Positions 10,730 to 19,133 of a stretch of DNA of 34,896 nucleotides are shown here, one piece after another (within the stretch, counting starts at the first letter, position 1; the number at the start of each line of letters is the position of its first letter). Origin of the DNA: Sphaerotilus natans (GTDB lineage: Bacteria > Pseudomonadota > Gammaproteobacteria > Burkholderiales > Burkholderiaceae_C); contig NZ_FTMZ01000033.1 of the NCBI RefSeq assembly GCF_900156335.1, positions 1 to 34,896 on the forward strand, read 5' to 3'. Position numbers and translations under genes: made by a program. Below the pieces are notes generated by a model. The model was given only the letters and a program-made list of their open reading frames with translations. It did no database searches and was not told where the DNA came from.

Positions 10730-12001
10730 ATGTCCCTGCCTGCGCTCCTGTCCACTGACGGCCTGCACGACGCCTATGTGCTGGCCGTCTTCGCCACCGT
10801 CTACCTCGGCATGATCCTGGGCGGCCTGCCGAAGCTCCATCTCGACCGCACCGGCGTGGCGCTGCTGGGCGCCATCGCCATCGTCGGCGCCGAGGTGATG
10901 ACGCCCGAGGCCGCTGCCCGCGCCATCCACCTGCCGACGATCCTGCTGCTGTTCTCCTTCATGGTGATCTCGGCGCAGATGCGCCTGGGCGGCTTCTACG
11001 GCGCGGTGACCCGGCGCATCGCGGCGCTGCCGCTGGGGCCGGCCGGGCTGATGGGCGTGGTGATCGCGGTGGCGGCGGCGCTGTCGGCGGTGTTCTCCAA
11101 CGACATCGTCTGCCTGGCGGTGGCGCCGGTGCTGGCCGAGGCCTGCCTGCGCCGGCGGCTCGATCCGGTGCCTTTCCTGCTCGGTCTGGCCTGCGCGAGC
11201 AACATCGGCTCGGCCGCGACGCTTATCGGCAACCCGCAGAACATGCTGATCGGCGAGGTGCTGAAGATGCCGTTTGCCGGCTATGCGCTGCAGGCGATCG
11301 GGCCGGTCGTCGTCGGGCTGCTGGCGCTGTGGGCGCTGCTGGCCGTGTCGATGCGCCGCACGCCGCCGGTGGCCGAGCCGGACCCGGCGCAGCTCGCCGC
11401 CGTGGTCGCCGAAGGGCCGCCCTTCGACCGCTGGCAGACCGCCAAGGGCCTGGCGGTGGCGCTGGCGCTGGTCGGCGTGTTCCTGTTCACCGACTGGCCG
11501 CGCGACGTGGCGGCGCTGGCCGGCGCCGGTGTGCTGCTGCTGAGCCAGCGCTTCCACTCGTCGAAGGTGATGGGCCTGATCGACTGGGAGCTGCTGATCC
11601 TGTTCATGGGCCTGTTCGTCGTCAACCACGCGCTGGAGCAGACCGGGCTGACCCGGCAGGCGGTGGCCTGGCTGGGCGCGCAGGGCGTGGATCTGGCCGA
11701 TCCGGCCACGCTCTTCGTCGCCATCCTCGGCCTGAGCAATCTGGTGTCGAACGTGCCGGCGGTGATGGTGCTGATGCCGCTGGCGAACACCGGCTCGGGT
11801 GAACACGTCGGCGTCACGCTGGCGCTGGTCAGCACGATGGCGGGCAATCTGCTGATCGTCGGCTCGATCGCGAACATCATCGTGGTGGACGCCGCCGCGC
11901 GCTGTGGCATCACCATCGACTGGCGCCGCCACGCGCGCACCGGCGTGCCGGTGACGCTCGTGACGCTGGCGGTGGTGGCGGGCTGGCTGGCGCTGGGCTG
12001 A
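10730..12001 (+). CDS. SLC13 / ArsB-NhaD-type ion transporter
   Basis: An inner-membrane permease of the ion transporter superfamily, 423 residues with about 10-12 hydrophobic segments. It shows the internal duplication typical of this fold: SNDIVCLAVAPVL in the first half and SNLVSNVPAVMVLMPLA in the second, both re-entrant-loop-like motifs with conserved Ser-Asn. The first half also has SNIGSAATLIGNPQNMLIG, a signature of the group. Relatives carry dicarboxylates, sulfate, arsenite or exchange Na+ for H+, and the sequence alone does not settle the substrate. It stands alone, divergent from dnaG and convergent with the gamma-glutamyltransferase gene 16 bases away. No arsenic genes are next to it, so an arsenite role is not favoured. 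Confidence 0.85.
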   Translation: MSLPALLSTDGLHDAYVLAVFATVYLGMILGGLPKLHLDRTGVALLGAIAIVGAEVMTPEAAARAIHLPTILLLFSFMVISAQMRLGGFYGAVTRRIAALPLGPAGLMGVVIAVAAALSAVFSNDIVCLAVAPVLAEACLRRRLDPVPFLLGLACASNIGSAATLIGNPQNMLIGEVLKMPFAGYALQAIGPVVVGLLALWALLAVSMRRTPPVAEPDPAQLAAVVAEGPPFDRWQTAKGLAVALALVGVFLFTDWPRDVAALAGAGVLLLSQRFHSSKVMGLIDWELLILFMGLFVVNHALEQTGLTRQAVAWLGAQGVDLADPATLFVAILGLSNLVSNVPAVMVLMPLANTGSGEHVGVTLALVSTMAGNLLIVGSIANIIVVDAAARCGITIDWRRHARTGVPVTLVTLAVVAGWLALG

Positions 12002-12017
12002 GGCGCGGCGCGGTCAA

Positions 12018-13832
12018 TCAGTTCCCCAGCACCACGCCTTCGCGGCGCGGATCGGCGCCGCCGAGCCAGCCCGGGCGCGCCGGGTCGGTCGAGCGGCTGA
12101 TCGCCTGCAGGCCGCTGGTCATTTCCTGCTCGCGCACCTCGTGGCCGCGGGCCTTGAGCGCCTCGATGACCGCGGCGGGGAAGCGGCCCTTCTCCAGCAC
12201 CACCGGCCCGCCGGTGGTGCCGAAGTTGGGCAGGTCGATCGCCGCCTGCGGGTCGAGCCGCCACTGCAGCAGGCCGTGCAGCGTGCGTGCGGTGTAGTGG
12301 ATGATCAGCGCGCCGCCGGGGCTGCCGGCGCTGGCGGCCAGCCGGCCTTGCTCGTCGAAGACCAGCGTCGGCGCCATCGACGAGCGCGGGCGCTTGCCCG
12401 GCTCGACCCGGTTGGCCACCGGGCGGCCGCTGGTGTCGGCTGGGGCGAAGCTGAAGTCGCTCAGCTCGTTGTTCAGCAGGAAGCCGCGCACCATCTGGCG
12501 TGCGCCGAAGGCGTCCTCGATGGTCGTCGTCATCGACAGCGCGCGGCCCTGGGCATCGACGATGCTGATGTGGCTGGTGCCGTATTCGATCTGCTCGGCC
12601 ATCGGCGCGAAACCGGTGCGCACCGGGCCGGGCACGCCGGCCGGCGCGGTCGGTGCGCGCTGCGACCCGATGCGCTGCGCCCGCGCGTCGAGGTAGGCGG
12701 GATCGAGCAGGCTGCGCCAGTCGCCGCCGGGCGCGGGCACGAAGTCGGGGTCGCCCAGATACTGCGCCCGGTCGGCGAAGGCCAGCCGCGAGGCTTCCAT
12801 GTAGGTGTGCAGCCAGCCGGCCGAGGGCAGGCCGGTGTCGGCGGTCAGCGGCTCCTGCGCCGCGCCGGTGCGCGCCATCAGGCCGAGAATCTGGCCGACC
12901 GCGATCGCGCCGGAGCTCGGCGGCGGAAAGCCGCAGATCCGCCAGCGGCGGCCATCGGCGACGTGGGCGTGGCAGATCGCCTCGCGCACCTTGGGCGGGT
13001 AGCCGGCCAGGTCGGCCAGCGTCATCCGGCCCGGATTGCCGGGGTGGCCCTGCACCTTGGCGACGATGGCCTGCGCGATCTCGCCCTCGTGCAGCGCCCG
13101 GGCGCCCTCGCGCGCCAGGCGGCGCAGCACCTCGGCCAGCTCGGGGTTCTTCAGCCGGTGGCCGACTGGCCAAGGCGTGCCGTCGGGCTGGTAGAAGAAG
13201 GCGGCGGCCGCGGGGTCCTTCTTGAGGTGCGTCTCGGCCTGCAGCATTGCGTGCAGCCGCGGGCTGACCGGAAAGCCCGCCTCGGCCAGACGGATCGCCG
13301 GCTCGAACAGCTCGGCCCAGCGCAGCCGGCCGTGCTGCGCGTGCGCCATTTCCAGCATGCGCACCGTGCCGGGCACGCCCACCGCGCGCCCGCCGACCAC
13401 CGCGTCATGGAAGGCCATCGGCTGGCCCTCCGGCGTCAGGAACAGGCGCTCGTCGACGGCGGCCGGCGCGGTCTCGCGGCCGTCGAAGGCCTGGACTTGC
13501 TGGCCGTCCCAGTGCAGCAGGAAGGCACCGCCGCCGATGCCGCTGGACTGCGGCTCCACCAGCGTCAGCACCATCTGCACCGCGATCGCCGCGTCCAGCG
13601 CCGAGCCGCCGCGCGCGAGCATCTGCCGGCCGGCCTCGGTGGCCAGCGGATTGGCCGCGGCCACCGCGAACTGCGCATGGCGGCTGGCCGGGCGGGCGGC
13701 CTGCAGGCCGGTGGCGATCTCGGGCTGGCGCGGCAGGCTGGCCTCGGGCGGGGCCGGCGGCGTGGCGCAGGCCGCCAGCAGCGCGGCGGCGATCAGCGCG
13801 GAGGTCGGGGCAGGGCGGCGAAGGATCATCAT
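12018..13832 (-). CDS. ggt: Gamma-glutamyltransferase (lipoprotein form)
   Basis: Hydrolyses or transfers the gamma-glutamyl group of glutathione and related peptides in the periplasm. It has 604 residues from this ATG and is made as a precursor that cuts itself into two subunits. The new N-terminal nucleophile is Thr419, in the sequence GTSHISIVD that aligns with the QTTHYSVVD region of the E. coli enzyme, giving subunits of 418 and 186 residues. Also seen are QSSGIGGGAF near the N-terminus, FLLNNELSDF and the glycine-rich SAGSPGGALIIHY. A lipobox (LLAAC, Cys22) after a hydrophobic stretch suggests membrane anchoring, where the E. coli enzyme is soluble. GGGAG 5 bases upstream picks this start over an ATG at 13850. 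The dehydrogenase stop codon lies downstream of a hairpin and a gap of 98 bases in the upstream direction, so the gene may have its own promoter. Confidence 0.95.
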   Translation of the reverse strand: MMILRRPAPTSALIAAALLAACATPPAPPEASLPRQPEIATGLQAARPASRHAQFAVAAANPLATEAGRQMLARGGSALDAAIAVQMVLTLVEPQSSGIGGGAFLLHWDGQQVQAFDGRETAPAAVDERLFLTPEGQPMAFHDAVVGGRAVGVPGTVRMLEMAHAQHGRLRWAELFEPAIRLAEAGFPVSPRLHAMLQAETHLKKDPAAAAFFYQPDGTPWPVGHRLKNPELAEVLRRLAREGARALHEGEIAQAIVAKVQGHPGNPGRMTLADLAGYPPKVREAICHAHVADGRRWRICGFPPPSSGAIAVGQILGLMARTGAAQEPLTADTGLPSAGWLHTYMEASRLAFADRAQYLGDPDFVPAPGGDWRSLLDPAYLDARAQRIGSQRAPTAPAGVPGPVRTGFAPMAEQIEYGTSHISIVDAQGRALSMTTTIEDAFGARQMVRGFLLNNELSDFSFAPADTSGRPVANRVEPGKRPRSSMAPTLVFDEQGRLAASAGSPGGALIIHYTARTLHGLLQWRLDPQAAIDLPNFGTTGGPVVLEKGRFPAAVIEALKARGHEVREQEMTSGLQAISRSTDPARPGWLGGADPRREGVVLGN

Positions 13833-13865
13833 GCGTTCTCCCTGGGGCATGCAGGCACCCGTGTG

Positions 13866-13889
13866 CCATCGTGAAGCCAGTCACGATGG
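13866..13889. repeat. 9-bp inverted repeat between the dehydrogenase gene and ggt
   Basis: CCATCGTGA (13866-13874) and TCACGATGG (13881-13889) are perfect complements around a 6-base spacer. The hairpin lies 34-57 bases upstream of the ggt start on the minus strand and 42-65 bases beyond the dehydrogenase stop. There is no T-run, so it may be an operator for ggt or a weak terminator for the gene before it. Confidence 0.55.
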
Positions 13890-13930
13890 TGGCATGAAGT
13901 CGCCGCCGTCGGGCAGCGCTGGCGCGTCGA

Positions 13931-14689
13931 TCAGCGCGGCGCGAGCCGGATCGCGCCGTCCAGGCGGATCACCTCGCCGTTGAGCATCTCGTTGGTGACG
14001 ATCTGCTGCACCAGCTTGGCATAGTCCTCGGGCTTGCCCAGGCGGCTCGGGAAGGGCACGCCGGCGGCCAGCGCGTCCTGCACCTCCTGCGGCATGCCGA
14101 ACAGCATCGGCGTGCCGAAGATGCCCGGCGCGATCGTCATGCAGCGGATGCCGTTCTTCGACAGGTCGCGTGCGATCGGCAGCGTCATGCCGACCACGCC
14201 GCCCTTGCTGGCCGCGTAGGCCGCCTGGCCGATCTGGCCGTCGAAGGCGGCGATGCTGGCGGTGTTGATCAGCACGCCGCGCTCGCCGGTGGGCTCGGGC
14301 GCGTTCTTCGCCATGGCCTCGGCGGCCAGACGGATCATGTTGAAGCTGCCGATCAGGTTGATCTGGACGACCTTGGCGAACAGGCCCAGCGCATGCGCGC
14401 CGTCCTTGCCGACGGTGCGTGCCGCCGGCGCGATGCCGGCGCAGTTGACCAGGCCGAAGAGCGCGCCCATCGACAGCGCCTGCGCCACCACGGCGCGGCC
14501 GTCGTCCTCGCTGGAGACATCGCAGCGCACGAAGGCGCCGCCGATCTCGTCGGCGACCGCCTGGCCGCGCTCGGCCTGCAGATCGGCGATGACGACCTTC
14601 GCGCCCTCGCGCGCGAGCATGCGCGCCGCGCCTTCGCCCAGGCCCGAGGCCGCGCCGGTGACGATGAAAACCTTGCCTGCGATGTCCAT
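13931..14689 (-). CDS. Short-chain dehydrogenase of the HSD17B10 type (3-hydroxyacyl-CoA dehydrogenase-like)
   Basis: A 252-residue NAD(P)-dependent oxidoreductase with a Rossmann fold. The cofactor motif TGAASGLG is at 11-18, NCAG at 82-85, and the catalytic Ser145, Tyr158 and Lys162 (YAASK) are all present. Asp36 at the end of the second strand (VVIAD) favours NAD over NADP. The overall pattern (GLVNCAGIAPA, NLIGSFNMIRLAAEAM, ERGVLINTASIAAFDGQIGQ) is that of type II 3-hydroxyacyl-CoA or 2-methyl-3-hydroxybutyryl-CoA dehydrogenases, which act in fatty acid and isoleucine breakdown. AGGAA 8 bases before the ATG fixes the start; the frame is open 26 codons further up but has no ribosome site there. 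An ACGT palindrome in its upstream region suggests control by a MerR-family regulator of acyl-CoA catabolism (inference). Confidence 0.9.
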   Translation of the reverse strand: MDIAGKVFIVTGAASGLGEGAARMLAREGAKVVIADLQAERGQAVADEIGGAFVRCDVSSEDDGRAVVAQALSMGALFGLVNCAGIAPAARTVGKDGAHALGLFAKVVQINLIGSFNMIRLAAEAMAKNAPEPTGERGVLINTASIAAFDGQIGQAAYAASKGGVVGMTLPIARDLSKNGIRCMTIAPGIFGTPMLFGMPQEVQDALAAGVPFPSRLGKPEDYAKLVQQIVTNEMLNGEVIRLDGAIRLAPR

Positions 14690-14744
14690 GGAATGTGTTC
14701 CTGCGTTGTGGGTGGTGGGTGATGTCCGGTGGGGCGTGATGCTG

Positions 14745-14768
14745 GTTGACGTTGACGTAAACGTCAAC
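14745..14768 (-). promoter_or_regulatory. Perfect ACGT palindrome, candidate MerR/LiuR-type operator and -35 region
   Basis: GTTGACGT-AA-ACGTCAAC at 14751-14768 is a perfect 8+8 palindrome, and a further half-site GTTGAC abuts it at 14745-14750. On the minus strand TTGACG (14767-14762) inside the palindrome is a good -35 box for the dehydrogenase gene, with no strong -10 box 17-19 bases later (CAGCAT or GCATCA). A palindrome overlapping the -35 box and a long spacer is the layout used by MerR-family activators. The site is 56-79 bases upstream of the ATG. Confidence 0.6.
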
Positions 14769-14774
14769 TGGGGG

Positions 14775-14803
14775 AAACGAAAAAGGCCGCGCAGGGCGGC
14801 CTT
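14775..14803 (-). terminator. Intrinsic terminator of adk
   Basis: Stem AAGGCCGC (14783-14790) and GCGGCCTT (14796-14803) with a 5-base loop. On the minus strand the hairpin runs into TTTTTCGTTT, the best intrinsic terminator in the window. It lies 36 bases beyond the adk stop. Confidence 0.88.
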
Positions 14804-14811
14804 GTCGGGTG

Positions 14812-14837
14812 GCTGGCAGCGCGGGCGCGCTGCCAGC
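14812..14837 (-). other. Second hairpin directly after the adk stop codon
   Basis: GCTGGCAGCG (14812-14821) pairs with CGCTGCCAGC (14828-14837) in a perfect 10-bp stem with a 6-base loop, 2 bases past the adk stop codon. It precedes the T-tailed terminator and may protect the 3' end of the message or pause polymerase. Confidence 0.65.
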
Positions 14838-14839
14838 GA

Positions 14840-15622
<783 letters not shown>

Positions 15623-15644
15623 TCACGCGCCCCCTGTGATGAAA

Positions 15645-15661
15645 CTGACACTTCGTGTCAG
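15645..15661 (-). terminator. Short hairpin after kdsB
   Basis: CTGACAC (15645-15651) and GTGTCAG (15655-15661) form a perfect 7-bp stem with a 3-base loop, followed on the minus strand by TTTC. It lies 36 bases beyond the kdsB stop and may partly end the exbB-kdsB transcript. Confidence 0.5.
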
Positions 15662-15696
15662 GGTCTGCCCAGGGTTTGCGTCGGGCGCGGAATGGT

Positions 15697-16482
15697 CTAG
15701 CGGGTGTTCGCGGACGAGCGCTGTTCGAAGATGCGACGCACCCGCGCCAGGTCCTCAGGCGTGTCGACGCCGGGGCCGGGGCGCTGCGGGCTCAGGTGCA
15801 CGACGATGCGCTCGCCGTGCCACAGCACCCGCAGCTGCTCGAGCGACTCGATCTGCTCCAGCGGCGCCGGCGGCAGCGCGGGGAATCGGCGCAGGAAGCC
15901 GGCGGTGTAGCCGTAGATGCCGATGTGGCGCAGCGGCGCCGGATCGGGCAGCGCCGTCACGCCCTGCGCATGGCCGTCGCGCCACCACGGCATTGGCGCG
16001 CGCGAGAAGTACAGCGCCCGCCCGGCCGCGTCGGTGACGACCTTGACGACGTTCGGGTTGAGGTATTCCTCGACGCTGTCGATCGTGTGCGCGGCGGTGC
16101 TCATGACGCATTCCGGGTGCGCCTGCAGCCGCTCGGCGCAGGCGGCGACCAGCGCCGGATCGATCAGCGGCTCGTCGCCCTGCACGTTGACGACGATGTC
16201 GCGGCCGTCCAGGCCCAGCAGCGTGCAGGCCTCGGCCAGGCGATCGCTGCCGGTGGGGTGGTCGGCGCGCGTGAGCACCGCGTCGACGCCGTGCGCCTGG
16301 CAGGCCTCGAGAATGCGCGGCGAGTCGGCGGCGACGACCACCGCGCGCGCGCCGGCCTCGCGGCAGCGCTGCGCCACGCGCACCACCATCGGCACGCCAG
16401 CCAGATCGGCCAGCGGCTTGTCGGGCAGCCGGGTCGAGGCCAGCCGCGCCGGAATCAGCACGGTGCAGTCGAGGCTCGTCAT
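15697..16482 (-). CDS. kdsB: 3-deoxy-manno-octulosonate cytidylyltransferase (CMP-Kdo synthetase)
   Basis: Activates Kdo with CTP to give CMP-Kdo, the donor used to build the inner core of lipopolysaccharide. It has 261 residues, close to the family's usual 250. The nucleotide-binding start is [15 protein letters not shown], and [31 protein letters not shown] and [15 protein letters not shown] are hallmark blocks in the right order. The Asp residues in NVQGDEP and the late [11 protein letters not shown] that bind magnesium and the sugar are present. Its ATG overlaps the TGA of the upstream ycaR-type gene by 4 bases (ATGA), so the two are translationally coupled. It ends the exbB-exbD-lpxK-ycaR-kdsB unit. 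Confidence 0.98.
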   Translation of the reverse strand: MTSLDCTVLIPARLASTRLPDKPLADLAGVPMVVRVAQRCREAGARAVVVAADSPRILEACQAHGVDAVLTRADHPTGSDRLAEACTLLGLDGRDIVVNVQGDEPLIDPALVAACAERLQAHPECVMSTAAHTIDSVEEYLNPNVVKVVTDAAGRALYFSRAPMPWWRDGHAQGVTALPDPAPLRHIGIYGYTAGFLRRFPALPPAPLEQIESLEQLRVLWHGERIVVHLSPQRPGPGVDTPEDLARVRRIFEQRSSANTR

Positions 16483-16706
16483 GGCGTGTTCGGTGCGTTC
16501 GGTGCGGGCGCGGGAAAGACCGGCGGCGGCACGATCGCATCCGGATCGACGCTGCGGGCCTCGTTCTCGAGCATGACGGCGATGCCGTCGCGCACCGGAA
16601 AGGCCAGGCGGTCGGCCGGGCAGAGCAGTTCGCGGGTGTCGTGCAGGTGCGTCAGCGGACCCTTGCAGATCGGGCAGACGAGCAGTTGCATCAGTCGGGT
16701 GTCCAT
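16479..16706 (-). CDS. ycaR: Trm112-family small zinc-ribbon protein (YcaR-like)
   Basis: A 75-residue protein; E. coli YcaR has about 60. It begins with [11 protein letters not shown] (Cys11, Cys14), then [20 protein letters not shown] (Cys29 the only further Cys), and MLENEAR, the conserved C-terminal block of the family. The last 20 or so residues are a Pro/Ala-rich extension. In eukaryotes and archaea Trm112 supports methyltransferases; in Gram-negatives this short form sits between lpxK and kdsB and its job is unknown. That is just where it is found here: 11 bases after lpxK and overlapping kdsB by 4 bases. The frame is open far upstream but the extra part is antisense-like noise over lpxK, so the ATG at 16706 is taken. 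Confidence 0.93.
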   Translation of the reverse strand: MDTRLMQLLVCPICKGPLTHLHDTRELLCPADRLAFPVRDGIAVMLENEARSVDPDAIVPPPVFPAPAPNAPNTP

Positions 16707-16717
16707 GGGCGTGGATG

Positions 16718-17797
16718 CTACCTTGCCGGCAGGGCCTGGAGAACGGCCGCGATCAATCCGGGCGCAAGTTGAAGCTCGAGTGGAACCACCTGCACCTGCA
16801 CGCCGGGGCGCTCGGCGGCCAGCCGGGCGGGGTCGAGCTTGACGGCGTCCTTCTCGGTGACCAGCACCTCGGTGGCCGAGGCGGGCCAGGGCAGCGCCGC
16901 GTGGTCGTGGTGGTCGTCGAGCGCCAGCGTGTCGAGGTCGAGGCCCTGCGCGCGCAGCGCGTCGAAGAAGCGCGCCGGCTGGCCGGTGCCGGCGCTGGCT
17001 AGCAGCCGGCGTCCGCGCAGCGCGGCCCAGGCGGCCTCGTCCGTCGGGGCGGTGTCGCCGGGCACGCCGCTCCACCAGCGCGCCAGCGGCACCGGGCGGC
17101 CGAGCCGGCGCCGGCTGCGCTCGCCCGGCGGCGCGCCGGGGGGCGGCTCGGCGCGGTCGGTGTTGAGCACGACAAGCTGGGCGCGGCCGGCCGGCGGTGC
17201 GTCCACCGGCTCGCGCAAGGGGCCGGCCGGCAGCAGCCAGCCGTTGCCCGCGCCGCGCTCGTCGAAGACGACGATCTCGATGTCGCGCGCCAGGCGCAGG
17301 TGCTGCAGCCCGTCGTCGCAGACGATGACGTCGGTGTCGGGATGGCGGGCCAGCAGCTGGCGTGCGGCGGCGGCGCGGTCGCGCCCGACCACCACCGGCG
17401 CGCCGGTGCGCCGGCGCATCAGCAGCGGTTCGTCGCCGCAGGTGGCGGCCGGATCCTGCGGCTGCACCTCGTGCAGCGCGGCGAGATCGCTGCGGCCATG
17501 GCCGCGCGAGACGATGCCGGGCCGGCGACCGGCGGCGCGCAGCGCCTCGACCAGCGCGATCGTGACCGGCGTCTTGCCCGCGCCACCGGCGACGCGGTTG
17601 CCGACGACGATCACCGGCACCGGCAGATGCTCGCGGCGCAGCAGGCCGACCCGGTAGAGCGTGCGGCGCAGGCCGACCAGCGCCGCGTGCAGCAGCGCCA
17701 GCGGGCGCAGCAGCCATTGCGCCGGGCCGCCGTTGCGCCAGATCGCCTCGAGGCGGGCGGCGGCGCCGCGGGCGTCCTCAGCGGCTGCTGCCGCCAC
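16718..17797 (-). CDS. lpxK: Tetraacyldisaccharide 4'-kinase
   Basis: Phosphorylates the 4' position of the lipid A precursor at the inner membrane, the sixth step of the Raetz pathway. It has 359 residues, slightly longer than the usual 320-345. The N-terminal amphipathic/hydrophobic region ([21 protein letters not shown]) is followed by the P-loop [12 protein letters not shown] at 66-77, SRGHGRS, the GDEPLLM block and the catalytic/metal motif DDGLQH, then VTEKDAVKL near the end. The start is a GTG that overlaps exbD by 20 bases; no strong ribosome site is seen, so coupling to exbD translation is likely. The kdsB and ycaR genes for the next part of the same pathway follow at once. Confidence 0.97.
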   Translation of the reverse strand: MAAAAAEDARGAAARLEAIWRNGGPAQWLLRPLALLHAALVGLRRTLYRVGLLRREHLPVPVIVVGNRVAGGAGKTPVTIALVEALRAAGRRPGIVSRGHGRSDLAALHEVQPQDPAATCGDEPLLMRRRTGAPVVVGRDRAAAARQLLARHPDTDVIVCDDGLQHLRLARDIEIVVFDERGAGNGWLLPAGPLREPVDAPPAGRAQLVVLNTDRAEPPPGAPPGERSRRRLGRPVPLARWWSGVPGDTAPTDEAAWAALRGRRLLASAGTGQPARFFDALRAQGLDLDTLALDDHHDHAALPWPASATEVLVTEKDAVKLDPARLAAERPGVQVQVVPLELQLAPGLIAAVLQALPAR

Positions 17798-18215
17798 GGC
17801 CGGTGGACTGGGTCGCGAAGGTCAGCTGCACCAGCCCGGCGCGGCGGGCGGCGTCCATCACGTTGATCACGCTCTGGTGCGCGGCCATCGCGTCGGCCGA
17901 GATGATGACCGGGCGGTCGCGCTCGCCCTGCGCGGCGGCCAGCAGCGCGCTCGTCAGCGTGTCGATGCCGCCGTTCTCGACCGGCTGGCCGTTGATGCTG
18001 TAGCGGCCCTCGGACGACACGCCGACGATGATCTCGCGCGGGCGGCTGTCGAGCCGGTTCGACTCGGCCACCGGCAGCGTGACCTTCAGCTGGGTGTACT
18101 TGGCATAGGTGGTGGTCAGGACCAGGAAGATCAGCACCACCAGCAGCACATCGATGAACGGGATCAGGTTGATCTCCGGCTCGTCGGGGCGGCGCGGACG
18201 GAAGTTCATCGCCAT
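17778..18215 (-). CDS. exbD: ExbD/TolR-family energy-transducing protein
   Basis: Works with ExbB as an inner-membrane proton channel that powers outer-membrane transport through TonB, or envelope maintenance if TolR-like. It has 145 residues: a short cytoplasmic N-terminus, one transmembrane helix about 17-36, and a periplasmic domain. The essential proton-carrying Asp22 is in INLIPFIDVLLV. The periplasmic part has the family ending (RPVIISADAMAAHQSVINVMDAARRAGL). GGAGA about 9 bases before the ATG supports this start rather than the Met two codons later. It lies 24 bases after exbB and overlaps lpxK. No tonB gene is present, so the partner is encoded elsewhere. Confidence 0.95.
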   Translation of the reverse strand: MAMNFRPRRPDEPEINLIPFIDVLLVVLIFLVLTTTYAKYTQLKVTLPVAESNRLDSRPREIIVGVSSEGRYSINGQPVENGGIDTLTSALLAAAQGERDRPVIISADAMAAHQSVINVMDAARRAGLVQLTFATQSTGRGGSSR

Positions 18216-18239
18216 CGTGCGGGGTCTCCGGGCCGGGTC

Positions 18240-18863
18240 TCAGCGGCGGCCGCGCGGCAGCAGGTGGGGCAGCAGCCGCTCGGCGGCCTGCTCCATCTGC
18301 AGCACGTAGCCGTCGACCAGCGAGCGGAAGTGACGCCAGGTCACCAGCGCCGGAATCGCCACGATCAGGCCGAAGGCGGTGTTGTACAGCGCCACCGAGA
18401 TGCCGTGCGCGAGCTGCTCCGGATTGCTGCCGGTGCTCGGCGACTGCGCGCCGAAGATCTCGATCATGCCCACCACCGTGCCGAGCAGGCCCAGCAGCGG
18501 CGCGGCCGAGGCGATGGTGCCCAGCAGGCTCAGGTAGCGCTCCAGGCGGTGCGCGGCCAGGCGGCCGGCGTTCTCGAAGGCGTTGCGCAGCTGGGCCTCG
18601 TCGCCGCGCGCGTCGGTGGCGGCGGCGCGAATGCCCGCGGCCAGCACCGTGCCCAGCACCGAGCTGTCATGCAGCTTGTCGACCACGTCCGGCGCCGGCA
18701 GGCCGCTGCGGGTGAGGGTGATCACCTCGTCGAGCAGCGTCGGCGGAGCGATGCGGGCCGCGCGCAGGCTCATGAAGCGTTCGATGATGATCGCCAGCGC
18801 GGCGATGGAGCACAGGATCAGCGGCCAGATCGGCCAGCCAGCGGCTTGTATGATCGAAAACAA
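18240..18863 (-). CDS. exbB: ExbB/TolQ-family proton channel protein (TTG start)
   Basis: The pentameric channel subunit partnering ExbD. It has 207 residues with three transmembrane segments: about 9-28 (GWPIWPLILCSIAALAIII), about 115-140 (TIASAAPLLGLLGTVVGMIEIF) and about 155-178 (GISVALYNTAFGLIVAIPALV). The polar residues of helices 2 and 3 that line the proton path, including the Thr in LLGTVVGM and in NTAFG, are present. The chosen start is TTG at 18863, giving the familiar beginning FSIIQAAGWPIWPL, with GGGGA 7 bases upstream. An in-frame ATG at 18905 would add 14 residues (MTAQQSERRPGERP) but lacks a ribosome site. It is the first gene of the lipid A/Kdo transcription unit. Confidence 0.95.
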   Translation of the reverse strand: MFSIIQAAGWPIWPLILCSIAALAIIIERFMSLRAARIAPPTLLDEVITLTRSGLPAPDVVDKLHDSSVLGTVLAAGIRAAATDARGDEAQLRNAFENAGRLAAHRLERYLSLLGTIASAAPLLGLLGTVVGMIEIFGAQSPSTGSNPEQLAHGISVALYNTAFGLIVAIPALVTWRHFRSLVDGYVLQMEQAAERLLPHLLPRGRR

Positions 18864-18990
18864 AGGTCTTTCCCCAGGGCGTCGCTCGGACTGCTGCGCC
18901 GTCATGGCACATCAGCGCGGAATTATGGCCTCAACACCGGGGTGATCCGCGCCTTGCCTTCCTGCGGCAGGGGTTGGCGGCCGGTCAGGA

Positions 18991-19013
18991 TTGTCCACCA
19001 AGCCTGTGGATAA
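18991..19013. promoter_or_regulatory. Perfect DnaA box plus a degenerate inverted one
   Basis: TGTGGATAA at 19005-19013 is an exact R1-type DnaA box (TTATCCACA on the minus strand). TTGTCCACC at 18991-18999, in the opposite orientation 5 bases away, matches 7 of 9 positions. They lie between exbB and xseA, which are divergent, about 130 bases upstream of xseA. The remainder of the gap 18864-19133 has an imperfect inverted repeat (CCAAGTCCTT near 19042, AAGGA...CTTGG to 19073) followed by TTTTTT, and no gene. Confidence 0.6.
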
Positions 19014-19133
19014 GTCTGTTGAAAAGCTGAGAGTCGATGCGCCAAGTCCTTTTCGCACAAGGAGTTTTCTTGGGTTGCCTGTTTTTTGATCAGTGTGGCG
19101 AAAGAATGAAAGAATCAGCTCCAGGAGCGCTTC

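Noticed and set aside
18991-19013. Chromosomal replication origin
   Set aside because: Only one exact DnaA box and one degenerate one; no box cluster, no clear AT-rich unwinding region and no dnaA, dnaN or gidA genes nearby.
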